DNA of 64,000 bases from JAWRCU01 sp033542235 (GTDB lineage: Bacteria; Pseudomonadota; Alphaproteobacteria; Rhizobiales; Rhizobiaceae): positions 310,001-374,000 of the forward strand of contig NZ_JAWRCU010000004.1 of the NCBI RefSeq assembly GCF_033542235.1, written 5' to 3'. A program made the position numbers and the translations under genes. Positions within the stretch are counted from its first letter, which is position 1. Each line of letters starts with the position of its first letter. Below, piece by piece: positions 33,224 through 42,100 of the stretch. The notes beneath the pieces were generated by a model. That model worked only from the letters and a program-made list of their open reading frames with translations, had not been told where the DNA came from and ran no database searches.

Positions 33224-34270
33224 TCAACGAAGTTCCTGGCACTCGACGAGCTCGATGCGGCCTTTGCCTTTGATGTCGACGAAACCCAGCGAGCGACCGC
33301 GCGCCCGGTCTCGAATGCGATGCCATGCGCTGCCGCTGGTGACGACCGAGCCGGGATTGGCCTGGGCAGCGATGCGGGCCGCCACGTTCACAGTATCGCC
33401 CCATAGGTCGAAAACGAACTGACGCTTTCCGATTATTCCCGCAACGACCGGCCCGAACTGTATGCCGACCCGCACCTCCCACCGGGGTTCCATGTCGCGT
33501 GAGGCCGCTACCATGGCCATGCCGCATCTGAGGCTGGTCAGGATCGGATCGGGAATGGGTTCGAACAACCCGGCCGTCGCCATGAAGGCATCGCCGCTGG
33601 TCTTGATCTTCTCCATCCGGTGCCGTGCCACAATGAGCTCGTATTCGCCGACGAGCGCCTGAAGATGATCAACCACCTTCTCCGGCGGGTTCTCGTCACA
33701 GTAGGAGGTGAAGCCCACAATATCGCAGAACAGCACCGCGACTTCGTTGTAGCGGCGCGGATGGACCTCGTTTTCCGCCTTGAGTTCGCGAACCGCGCCG
33801 GGAGGCAGCATGGCGTGCAGCAGTTCGTCAGCGCGATGCCTTTCGTTCTCGACCTGCTGGAGGTAAACCGCTTCCTGGTCGCGCAGCCGCTTTCTTTCCA
33901 GACAGGCGGCGACCCGGGCTCTCAGCAGCACCGCGTTGAAGGGCTTGGGCAGATACTCGTCAGCACCGAGGCTGATGCAGCGCGCCACGCTGTCGATTTC
34001 CTCGACCCCTGAAATCATGATGACCGGGATGTTGCGCAGGGTCGTGTCGGCTTTGATGTGCTCGAGCACCTCGTAGCCACTCAGCTCCGGCAAGGTGAGA
34101 TCGAGGAGGACGAGATCGAACGGCCGGGTGGCAAGCAGATCGAGTGCCTCGCGACCGTTCCTGGCCGAGGCTACGCCGTCATAGCCCTCGCGCTTCAGGA
34201 GTTCGCACAGCGTGAAGCGGAAATCCTCGTTGTCATCGACGATGAGCAGGGCGGGTTCGTTGGTACTCAT
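33224..34270 (-). CDS. Response regulator with class III adenylate/guanylate cyclase output
   Basis: 348 residues. Residues 6-125 are a receiver domain with the acidic pair in LIVDDNED, phospho-acceptor Asp57 (VLLDLTLPELSG) and the late lysine in LPKPFNA. A coiled-coil linker (about 125-165) leads to a class III cyclase domain (about 170-340): VLFCDIVGFTSYC with metal-binding aspartates, KIKTSGDAFMA, and DLWGDTVNVAARI. Phosphorylation by a histidine kinase would thus control cyclic nucleotide synthesis in the cytoplasm. It stands alone. The hybrid kinase at 39106 and adjacent regulator are on the other strand, so its partner is unknown. Confidence 0.9.
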   Translation of the reverse strand: MSTNEPALLIVDDNEDFRFTLCELLKREGYDGVASARNGREALDLLATRPFDLVLLDLTLPELSGYEVLEHIKADTTLRNIPVIMISGVEEIDSVARCISLGADEYLPKPFNAVLLRARVAACLERKRLRDQEAVYLQQVENERHRADELLHAMLPPGAVRELKAENEVHPRRYNEVAVLFCDIVGFTSYCDENPPEKVVDHLQALVGEYELIVARHRMEKIKTSGDAFMATAGLFEPIPDPILTSLRCGMAMVAASRDMEPRWEVRVGIQFGPVVAGIIGKRQFVFDLWGDTVNVAARIAAQANPGSVVTSGSAWHRIRDRARGRSLGFVDIKGKGRIELVECQELR

Positions 34271-34607
34271 AGGATCGGCGCCTTGACCGGATTGTACAAG
34301 CTGAGGCGCTGAGTGTCGTCAGCATTTGTCGACCGCGTTATCCCGTTCGGTCAGAGGAACGCTGCGCATTTGGTGGCCGCTGCCTGGCAGCGGCGTTTCG
34401 CGCGGGCAGTTTTATTGGCTTTTCCGCAGAAGAGCAGCGGCAGTTTCGCACGAGCGGAAGAAAGCAAACTGTTGCCGGCGCTTCTACGTCTCAACAGTCG
34501 GGCGCTCCAATTCGGTGGAGCGCCCGACTGCGCCGTCGACGTCGCCCAGTTCCGTCGTTTGCCGCAGCTTCTTGTCGCAAACCGTGGGGCGCTTTTGCGG
34601 GAGCTGC
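34271..34607. other. Intergenic region with a perfect 15-bp hairpin
   Basis: No coding sequence was recognised. CAGTCGGGCGCTCCA (34495-34509) and its exact complement (34516-34530) flank the loop ATTCGG. It lies downstream of the RTX gene on the minus strand, so it may end or protect that transcript, although neither side has a T-run. The rest is the upstream region of the REC-cyclase gene. Confidence 0.5.
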
Positions 34608-37355
34608 TCAGAACAGAAGGAGAGCTGGTTGCAACGTCGTGGCACCCTGGATGACGATATTGTTGCCTGAGCCGCCATCGAGGGTGTCCTGTCCGGGTCC
34701 GCCGATCAGCACGTCGTCTCCGGCGCCGCCGAGGAGAAGGTCTGCGCCGGCGCTGCCGATCAGCACGTCGGCACCGTCGCCGCCGTCGGCAGTCAAGAGA
34801 ATGCCTCTCAGGCCGGAAGCGTCGATCACGTCGTTTCCGCCAAGCCCGTTGATGACGAGCCGGTCATTGGCGTCGAAGTTGGTGATCACGACGTCTGCGC
34901 CGAGACCGTGCACGGTGATCACGCCGTTATCATTCGTGACGGTGATCGTGTCGTCACCATTGGTGGCATCGATGACGATCGTATCCGCCTGGCCGTCGCC
35001 TGCTGTTCCACCGATTGTGCCGGCGAGATTCACGGCGACGCGCTGAATGTCAGTGCCGCTCAGGTCGTGAACATGGATGTTGTCGGCTCCGCCGAGCGCA
35101 TTGAATGTGACGTGTTCGACGTCGTTCAGGTCCATATTGACGTTCGCGACATCGCGGAAGAAGCGCACGCGTCCGCCATTTGCCGAGATATCGATGTTCT
35201 CGGCGATGTTGGCGCCATTGAACTGCATGGTGTCGATCCCGGCCTGGCCTTCGAGCGTGTCGTTGTCGTCGCCGGGATTCCAGATGAAGGTGTCGTTGCC
35301 GGCACCCATGAGCGCGACGTCATTGCCGTCGCCGCCGCTGAAGAAGTCGTTGCCTGACCCGCCGATGAGGACATCGTTGCCGAGGCCCCCGTTCAGCGTG
35401 AGCGCATGACGCGAACCGGAGCCGTCTATCGTGTCGGCGCCGCTCTGGCCGTTCACGATGATCGAGTCGATGGATTCCAGCGCCGCTATCTTGGTCGTCG
35501 AGGCGAGGCCGCTGATGGTTGCCGAGGTTCCCGATGTGACGATCTTGATCGTCTCATCCAAATTCGAACCGAAGACGGTCACTCTGTCGGCCTCACCGTC
35601 CCCTGCTAAACCGCCGATCGTGGAGGCCAGATTGATGTTCACCTGCATGACACCGGTTCCGGTCATGTCCCCGACGACGACATTGTCGGCGCCGCCGAGC
35701 GCCCCGAAGTCGATCCGCTCGACGCCGTTCAGATCCATCGTCACGTTCGCGACATCCCGGGTGAGGAACGCCCGCCCGCCATTGGCGAAGATATTGACGT
35801 TCTCGCTGATATTCGCGCCGTTGAACAGCAGTGTGTCGAAGCCGTCCTGACCTTCGACGATGTCGTTGCCGTCGCCCGGATCCCATTGGAAGGTGTCGTT
35901 GCCTGCACCGAGGAAGGCAACGTCGTTTCCGCCGTCGCCGAGGACGAAATCATTGCCGTCGCCGCCGATGAGGACGTCGGCGCCCTGGCTGCCACGGATG
36001 GTGTCGTTGCCGGCGCCGCCGTCGATCGTGAGCTTGACGACGCCGGCCGGCAAGGTCGTGGCGGTGATGCTGTCGTTGCCGCCGAGGCCATTGACGACCA
36101 GCCTGTCGTTGGCGCCTTCCGCGTTCGCGATCGTTACTTGTGCGGAGAGGCCGACAACAGTCGCGGAAGTCCCGGAGCCGAGCACGTTGATCACGTTGCC
36201 GCCGTTCGTCCCGTTGACTATGACGGTATCGGTCTGCGCATCGCCGGAAGTTCCGCCCAGCATTCCTGCGAGATTCACATTGACCTGCCTGACGTCCGTG
36301 CCGGAGAGATCGTTGACGACGATCCTGTCAGCGCCACCGAGGGTATTGACATTGACGTGCTCGACGTCATTCAGGTCCATCACGATATTGGCGACATCGC
36401 GCGTGAAGCGTATGCGGCCGCCATTTGCCGAAATGTCCAAATTCTCTGCGACATTGGCACCGTTGAAGAGCAGGCTGTCGACGCCGGCCTGGCCTTCTAT
36501 GATGTCGTTGCCGTCGCCCGGATCCCATTGGGCGACATCGTTGCCGGCTCCCATAAACACGCTGTCGTTGCCTTGATTGCCGTCGATGAAGTCATTGCCG
36601 TCGCCGCCGAGCAGGAGGTCGGCGCCGTTGCCGCCGAGGATGGTGTCGTTTCCCGCGCCGCCGTCGACAGTGATCTTGATGAGTGCACCCAGATTGCCCG
36701 TTGCCGAAAACCTGTCATCGCCACCATTCATGTTGAGCACGAGATTCTCGGTCGTGCCGATATCGAGGCTGAAGGCCGCCGGATCGAGGCGATCGAAGCG
36801 CACCCGCGCGCCATTGGCCGTAGCGGTGAAGACTTCCGCGCCGTTGCCGCCATTGACCTCGGCCGTATCGACCCCGTCGCCGCCTTCCATCAGGTCGCTG
36901 TCGTCACCGGGATTCCAGACGATTCGATCGTTTCCGGCCTCGCCGAACATCTGATCGTTACCGTCTCCCCCGGTGAGCGTGTCGTTGCCGGCACCACCGA
37001 AGAGGAGGTCAGCGCCGTCCTTGCCGATCAGCGTGTCGTTATCGGCCTGACCGAACAGCATGTCGCCTCCCGAGCCGCCGGTCATGACGTCATTGCCATC
37101 ACCGCCGAACAGGTTGGCGGCGGGTAGCGGGCCATTCGCTTCGTCGAGCGTGAGGAAGTCGTTGCCGGCGAAGCCGAAGGCCTGGATCAGAATCGTATTG
37201 GCTACGGTTGGCATGCCCCCCAGGATTGGTATCAGGCCGCCATTGGCGAGTATCGTGCCGGCCGCATTGCGGCTGATCGTCAGGTTGTTGGCGGTGGCGT
37301 CCGCAATGAATGTGAGGACGCCCGCACCCGGGGAGAAGGTACCCGTAATTGCCAT
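34608..37355 (-). CDS. RTX-type calcium-binding protein with four repeated modules
   Basis: 915 residues, acidic, glycine/aspartate-rich, without an N-terminal signal. RTX nonapeptides (GGxGxDxxx) occur in clusters near 85-140, 225-265, 440-480, 645-690 and 870-905. Between them a longer module is repeated, beginning at W[ND]PGD near residues 145, 276, 489 and 691 and containing GANxxEN, DVANxxMDLNxVEH and LGGADxxxVxDxxGT; the last three copies are about 200-213 residues apart. The C-terminus ends in hydrophobic LQPALLLF, as expected for type I secretion. No secretion genes are adjacent. Likely a secreted, Ca2+-folded surface protein; no catalytic domain was seen. Confidence 0.88.
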   Translation of the reverse strand: MAITGTFSPGAGVLTFIADATANNLTISRNAAGTILANGGLIPILGGMPTVANTILIQAFGFAGNDFLTLDEANGPLPAANLFGGDGNDVMTGGSGGDMLFGQADNDTLIGKDGADLLFGGAGNDTLTGGDGNDQMFGEAGNDRIVWNPGDDSDLMEGGDGVDTAEVNGGNGAEVFTATANGARVRFDRLDPAAFSLDIGTTENLVLNMNGGDDRFSATGNLGALIKITVDGGAGNDTILGGNGADLLLGGDGNDFIDGNQGNDSVFMGAGNDVAQWDPGDGNDIIEGQAGVDSLLFNGANVAENLDISANGGRIRFTRDVANIVMDLNDVEHVNVNTLGGADRIVVNDLSGTDVRQVNVNLAGMLGGTSGDAQTDTVIVNGTNGGNVINVLGSGTSATVVGLSAQVTIANAEGANDRLVVNGLGGNDSITATTLPAGVVKLTIDGGAGNDTIRGSQGADVLIGGDGNDFVLGDGGNDVAFLGAGNDTFQWDPGDGNDIVEGQDGFDTLLFNGANISENVNIFANGGRAFLTRDVANVTMDLNGVERIDFGALGGADNVVVGDMTGTGVMQVNINLASTIGGLAGDGEADRVTVFGSNLDETIKIVTSGTSATISGLASTTKIAALESIDSIIVNGQSGADTIDGSGSRHALTLNGGLGNDVLIGGSGNDFFSGGDGNDVALMGAGNDTFIWNPGDDNDTLEGQAGIDTMQFNGANIAENIDISANGGRVRFFRDVANVNMDLNDVEHVTFNALGGADNIHVHDLSGTDIQRVAVNLAGTIGGTAGDGQADTIVIDATNGDDTITVTNDNGVITVHGLGADVVITNFDANDRLVINGLGGNDVIDASGLRGILLTADGGDGADVLIGSAGADLLLGGAGDDVLIGGPGQDTLDGGSGNNIVIQGATTLQPALLLF

Positions 37356-37513
37356 TGCTTCGTTCCTTCGATGGGGCGCAGTCGCGCCGCCGTGAGCTGA
37401 TCAAAGTCCCGGGGAGTGCTTCAATGAGGATGGAAACATCCCAGAAGCTGCCCCACCGGTACGGCCAAGGCTTACGCGTGCCGCGTTTCGGCTGTTTTTC
37501 CGGAACGGCAGGG

Positions 37514-37531
37514 AAATGTTTCATTTGTTTC
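37514..37531 (-). promoter_or_regulatory. Direct-repeat motif upstream of the RTX gene
   Basis: On the minus strand the site reads GAAACAAATGAAACATTT, i.e. GAAACA twice with a 9-bp period, 159 bp before the RTX start. A 17/18 identical site lies 91 bp upstream of the DUF1127 gene. The shared position and strand suggest a common regulator, possibly of OmpR type. Confidence 0.4.
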
Positions 37532-37631
37532 GTGCTTCGAGCCCGCTAAGTTCGGCGTGCGGAAACAATCGACACCAGAACAGTGCCGGCGGCGAAGCTG
37601 GCCAAGCTGGACTGCGACCCGAACCAGAAGG

Positions 37632-38384
37632 ATGCAGCAGGTGAAGACGATCCTCATCACAGGCGCAAGCCGCGGCATCGGACGCGCCGCGGCCATTCTT
37701 GCTGGGCAAAAGGGCTGGTCCGTCGCCGTAGGCTACCTTGCCGACAGGACCGCTGCGGAAGCAGCCGTCGCCGCAGTCACCGAGGCCGGCGGTAAGGCCA
37801 TTGCGGTCCAGGGCGACGTGGCGGTCGAGCCGGATGTGGTCTCGATGTTCAGCGAGGCCGCGACTTTGGGTCCGCTCGATGGGGTCGTCATCAATGCCGG
37901 TGTGGCGCTCGGACCTCCACTTCCGCTTGCCGAAATAGGGGTCGATCGTCTCCGCAAGGTCTTCGACACAAACGTGCTCGGAGCGTACCTTTGCGCGAGG
38001 GAAGCGGCGCGCCGGCTCTCCACGAGGCTGGGCGGCCATGGCGGCTCGATTGTGCTGATCTCATCAGCTGTAACGCGGCTTGGCGGGCCGTCCGAATTCG
38101 TCGACTACGCCGGATCAAAGGGGGCGATTGATACGCTGACGATCGGCCTCGCCAAGGAACTGGGCGGAGAGGGCGTTCGGGTCAACGCGGTGCGCCCGGG
38201 CATCATCGAGACAGAGATCCATGCGACCGGGGGACAGCCCGACAAGGCCCGTCGGGTCGGCGCCAACACCCCGCTCGGGCGGGCCGGCGAGGCAGGGGAG
38301 GTCGCAGAAGCGATCCTGTGGCTCCTTGGGGACAGGGCATCCTATGTGACCGGTGCGATCCTTGACGTCTCCGGGGGAAGGTGA
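37632..38384 (+). CDS. SDR-family oxidoreductase
   Basis: 250 residues from ATG 37632; a longer frame from 37557 has no family sequence at its start. It has the NAD(P) motif TGASRGIGRAA near residue 9, NAGVALG near 85, the serine in VLISSAVTRLGG near 140, and YAGSKGA with the catalytic Tyr/Lys near 157. GAILDVSGGR ends the protein. The substrate is unknown. It stands as a single gene between two leftward genes. Confidence 0.88.
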   Translation: MQQVKTILITGASRGIGRAAAILAGQKGWSVAVGYLADRTAAEAAVAAVTEAGGKAIAVQGDVAVEPDVVSMFSEAATLGPLDGVVINAGVALGPPLPLAEIGVDRLRKVFDTNVLGAYLCAREAARRLSTRLGGHGGSIVLISSAVTRLGGPSEFVDYAGSKGAIDTLTIGLAKELGGEGVRVNAVRPGIIETEIHATGGQPDKARRVGANTPLGRAGEAGEVAEAILWLLGDRASYVTGAILDVSGGR

Positions 38385-38437
38385 AGCGCTGCTGATCGCC
38401 CGGCGCGGCAGCGCGCCACAGCAGCCCGATCACAGCT

Positions 38438-38710
38438 TCAGCGCATCCGATCCGGAGAGGTCCGATCGGCATGTGAGCGAAATTCTTCATAGTCCTGGCA
38501 CATCCGATCCGGACAGGTCCGGTAGACGTGTGCGCGAATTTGAGACCGTGAAATGCCCATGTCCTTGAGCATGCAGTCGTCCAGTCTGGCAAGCGCACGC
38601 GCCGCGCTGCGATTTTGCAGGTACACCCAATAGGTTTTGAGGAGTTGCCGGATCTTTCCCGGCAAGGACGATTGGCGACGGTTCGAAGAGTGCATCGAGA
38701 CGGTGGACAT
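38438..38710 (-). CDS. DUF1127 (YjiS-like) small protein with extended C-terminus
   Basis: 90 residues from ATG 38710, chosen because AGGAGG lies 7 bp upstream. The core LARLDDCMLKDMGISRSQI is the DUF1127 signature (about residues 40-62), found in short, Arg-rich alphaproteobacterial proteins, some of which act in phosphate, carbon or RNA metabolism. Core-only members are often near 50-70 residues; here an in-frame duplication of a 57-bp period adds a second copy of a H-x2-RT-x-PDRM motif at the C-terminus. A direct-repeat motif lies upstream at 38801. Confidence 0.85.
   Translation of the reverse strand: MSTVSMHSSNRRQSSLPGKIRQLLKTYWVYLQNRSAARALARLDDCMLKDMGISRSQIRAHVYRTCPDRMCQDYEEFRSHADRTSPDRMR
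38444..38541. repeat. Tandem duplication inside the DUF1127 gene
   Basis: Two 41-bp units (38444-38484 and 38501-38541) match at 34 of 41 positions with a 57-bp period, which is exactly 19 codons, so the duplication keeps the frame and lengthens the protein's C-terminus. Confidence 0.7.
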
Positions 38711-39105
38711 TGCCACACCTCCTTTGAGGAGACGCCGGAGAACGACGACAGCGCCGATCTAGAGCACTCCCGTTTCATCAGCTTTTCTGAACTCGGGAGA
38801 AAATGTTTCTTTTGTTTCAGACGCTTCTCCGGCGGCCCGGCACTTGCCCGATGTGAATTTTGGAAATGTGGCACCGGCAGCCCGCGCAGGTACAGTTTCG
38901 ATACTTTCGGTGACAGGGAAGAAGTGCTTTGCTTGAGCGTTCTCTCGTCAAATGTTGCAGGTGCAACGGAAATTGAAACACAAGCGGCAACTCCCTGACT
39001 TCGTCTCGAAACAAAGGACCGGTACTGACGGCAGCATCACACGGCCGTGACGAGAAAGATCGGGGGGCGACAGACCGGATTGGGCCGCCGGGAGGAAGAG
39101 CGCAT
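38711..39105. other. Divergent intergenic region, DUF1127 gene / hybrid kinase gene
   Basis: A 395-bp gap with no recognised gene. It holds the ribosome site of the DUF1127 gene (AGGAGG, 38718-38723 region), a CTCCCG/CGGGAG inverted repeat near 38767-38799, the GAAACA direct repeat at 38801-38818, and the GGAGG ribosome site of the kinase gene at 39091-39095. No clear sigma-70 promoter for the kinase was found. Confidence 0.5.
38801..38818 (-). promoter_or_regulatory. Direct-repeat motif upstream of the DUF1127 gene
   Basis: Minus-strand GAAACAAAAGAAACATTT, matching the site upstream of the RTX gene at 17 of 18 positions and lying 91 bp before the DUF1127 start. Confidence 0.4.
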
Positions 39106-42100
39106 ATGCACATACATGACCCGACAGTTCATAGTCGGACGGGTTACGCGCTGTTCGACGATCGCGATGTGCTCGTGGATGCCAATGCCGAAATATTCGG
39201 AGGAAGCGCTCCGTCTCGCGATGAAGCGGCGCGCATGGATCTTATTGCCGCCATCGCCAGGATTCTCCCAACCTTCGCGCGGTTCGACAATCTGGCCGTC
39301 GAACCGACCGAGGAGTTTGCGCAGCGCGTGGCAGAGCGCTGGAGACAAGGCAACGTACTGCCGGTCGAGGCTGAGACCGTCTGCGGGGGCTGGCGGCTAC
39401 TGACCAGCCATCCGCGGCTCGGCGGCGGCCTCGCGCTGGTCAGCGCTGACATAACCGAGATGAAGCGCGCCCAGATCGCCCATCTGGAGAATGCGGAGAT
39501 ATTTCGTTGCATCACCGACAGTCATCCACTGCCGGTCTGGGTCGTCGATGAGGAGAGCAGGCAGATCCTTTACGAGAGCCTGGACGCCTCCAACATGCTT
39601 GGCCGCAAGTGGCTCCCACAGGAGCGGCAATACATAACCAATCATTTCGTGAATGCCGGCGATTTCGAGGAGATCAGGCTGCTTGCCGGCACGCGTGAGA
39701 TCCTGCGCGATCACGAAGTCCAGCTTAGGCGTACCGACGGATCGACCGTCTGGTGTTCAACCAATTGCCGCCGCGGCATCTATCGCGGACGTCCCTCCCT
39801 CATCATCGGCGTGCTCGACATCACGGAACGCAAACAGCGCGAAGACCTGTTCGGCTTCCTCATCAAGCATCATCCGCTTCCCGTCTGGATGAGCGACGCA
39901 AGCTCCGGTGAAGTCATCTGTCAGAGCGAGTCGGCCAAACGGCTGTTCGGGCTCTCCAAGGAAGACGATGGCAGCGCCCCGACGCTCGCCGATCATTTCG
40001 TCGATCTCACCCGATATGCCGAGATCGGCCGGGAGCTGAAGCGCAACGGTGCGGTGGAGAATTGCGAGGCGCTTCTCAAGCGAGTGGATGGCGGCGAATT
40101 CTGGGCCAACGGAAATCTGTGCGTCGTCGAATTCCAGGGCCGGCAAGTGGTGCTTGCCGGCATTGCCGACGTAACCAAGCAGAAGAAGCGCGACGAAGAA
40201 ATCGCGCTTGCGCGGGAGATGCTGGCAAGCGCGCTCGAGTCGCTGTCGGAGGGTTTTGCCCTCTACGACGAAGACAATCGGCTGGTCATGTGCAACCGGC
40301 TTTACCGCGAGATGAACGGTCCGGTGGCCGAGCTCATCGAGCCGGGCATGAAATGGACCGACATGCTTCGCGAAGCGGTGCGGCGGGGCATGTATCTGGA
40401 CGCGGTCGGCCGTGAGGAGGAGTGGCTGAACGACCGTATCCGCAACCGAACTAAGTTCCAAAGCCACTACGAGGCCGATCTCGGCAACGGTATATGGCAT
40501 TCGGTGTCGATGCATCGCACCGACCTTGGCGGTTTCGTCGTGACGCGGGCAGACATCAGCGAGCGCAAGAAGGCCGAAGCCGCCGAACGCGAAGCCACGG
40601 CCCTGCTGCAGAAGGTGCTGGATGCATGCCCGACGCCGATACGGATGTCATCGGTCGACGGGGAAACGATCTACCGGAACCCCGCCAGCAGGCAGCTATA
40701 TGGCGACCGTCCGGAGCTGATCGACTATTACGTCGATCCGGATGACCGCGAGACGCTGATCGAGACGCTGCTGGACAAGGGCCGGATCGACGATTTTCGC
40801 GTGAGGCAGTACCGTTCCGACAACAGCATCTTCCGAGGTTCGATTTCGGCACGGCTGATCGAATTCCACGGACGGCAGGTGATCGTTTCGAACACGACCG
40901 ATATCACCGACATGATCGCTGCTCAGGAGCAAAGCCGACAGTCAAACGAGCGATTGATCGACGCCATCGAGTCGCTCGCAGAGGGGTTTGCCCTCTACGA
41001 CAAGGACGATTGCCTGGTGATGGCCAACAGCCGCTACCGGAAGATGCATGCGATAAGCGCGGACGTCCTGAAGCCAGGCGTGAATTGGTTCGAATTCCTT
41101 CGGGTGGCCGCAGAACGCAACCAGTTTCCCGTGGCTCCCGACCGGATCGACGAATGGTTGGCCGAGCGGGCAAAAGACCGGCGCGAGTTCCGCCAACAGG
41201 AATTCCAGCACACGGACGGCGGCTGGTTCTTCGTCTCGAACTGCCCGACGAGAGAAGGGGGGTTCGTCGTCACCCGCGTCGACATCACCGAGCGCAAACG
41301 GGCCGAGTTGGCGGCCAAAGAAGCCGACGAGATGGTTCGCAAGGTTCTCGAAGCCTGCCCGGTCAGCATTCAGATGACCGGCGCGAGTGACGGCAGGCTG
41401 CTCTATCGCAGCCCAGCCTCCGTCGAATTGCTTGGCGAGGCGGAAAGCGCCCTGGATTATTACGTCAACCTGCAGGATAGGGAGCGGTACATACGGCAGT
41501 TGCTGAAGGACGGCTCGGTCGATGACCTGAAGGTGCAACTCCGTCGCAGGAACGGCGAAGCCTTCTGGTGCTCGATGTCTTCCAGGCTGATCGACTTTCA
41601 CGGGGAGGAAGTCATCGTCGCCTATGTCTACGATCTGACGGACCAGATCAGGATGCAGCAGGAGCTGGAGCTTCAGCGTGAGACGCTGCATCAGAACGAA
41701 AAAATGTCGGCCCTTGGCGGCCTGCTGGCCGGCGTCGCGCATGAGCTGAACAACCCGCTTTCGGTGGTGCTGGGGCTCTCCTTGATGCTGAAGGAGAGCG
41801 CCACGGACGCGAAGTCCGCCGAGCGTGCCGGCAAGATCGGCAAGGCAGCCGAACGTTGCGCTCGTATAGTCAAGACTTTTCTGGCGATGGCGAGGCAGCA
41901 GCCGGCACGGACGTCTAACGTCACCATCGATGAAGTGATTGCAGCCGCAGTCGAGGTTGCAGGATATTCCGTCCGCTCGTCGGACATCGAGCTCGCGATC
42001 GAGCTCGAGCCGGACCTTCCGCCGATCTGGGCAGACCCCGATCAGCTCAGCCAGGTGTTGATCAACCTCATCGTCAATGCGGAGCAGGCGCTGCATGGCT

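Noticed and set aside
35860..37127. Long plus-strand open frames (up to 413 codons) opposite the RTX gene
   Set aside because: They mirror the repetitive RTX sequence, have no family motifs and no ribosome sites; the minus-strand RTX frame fully explains the region.
37480..37500. Short GC hairpin followed by TTTTT as an intrinsic terminator
   Set aside because: The stem is only 4 bp, and no plus-strand gene ends upstream of it.
38203..38874. 223-codon minus-strand frame covering the DUF1127 gene
   Set aside because: The DUF1127 signature and AGGAGG support another frame; this one has no recognisable content.
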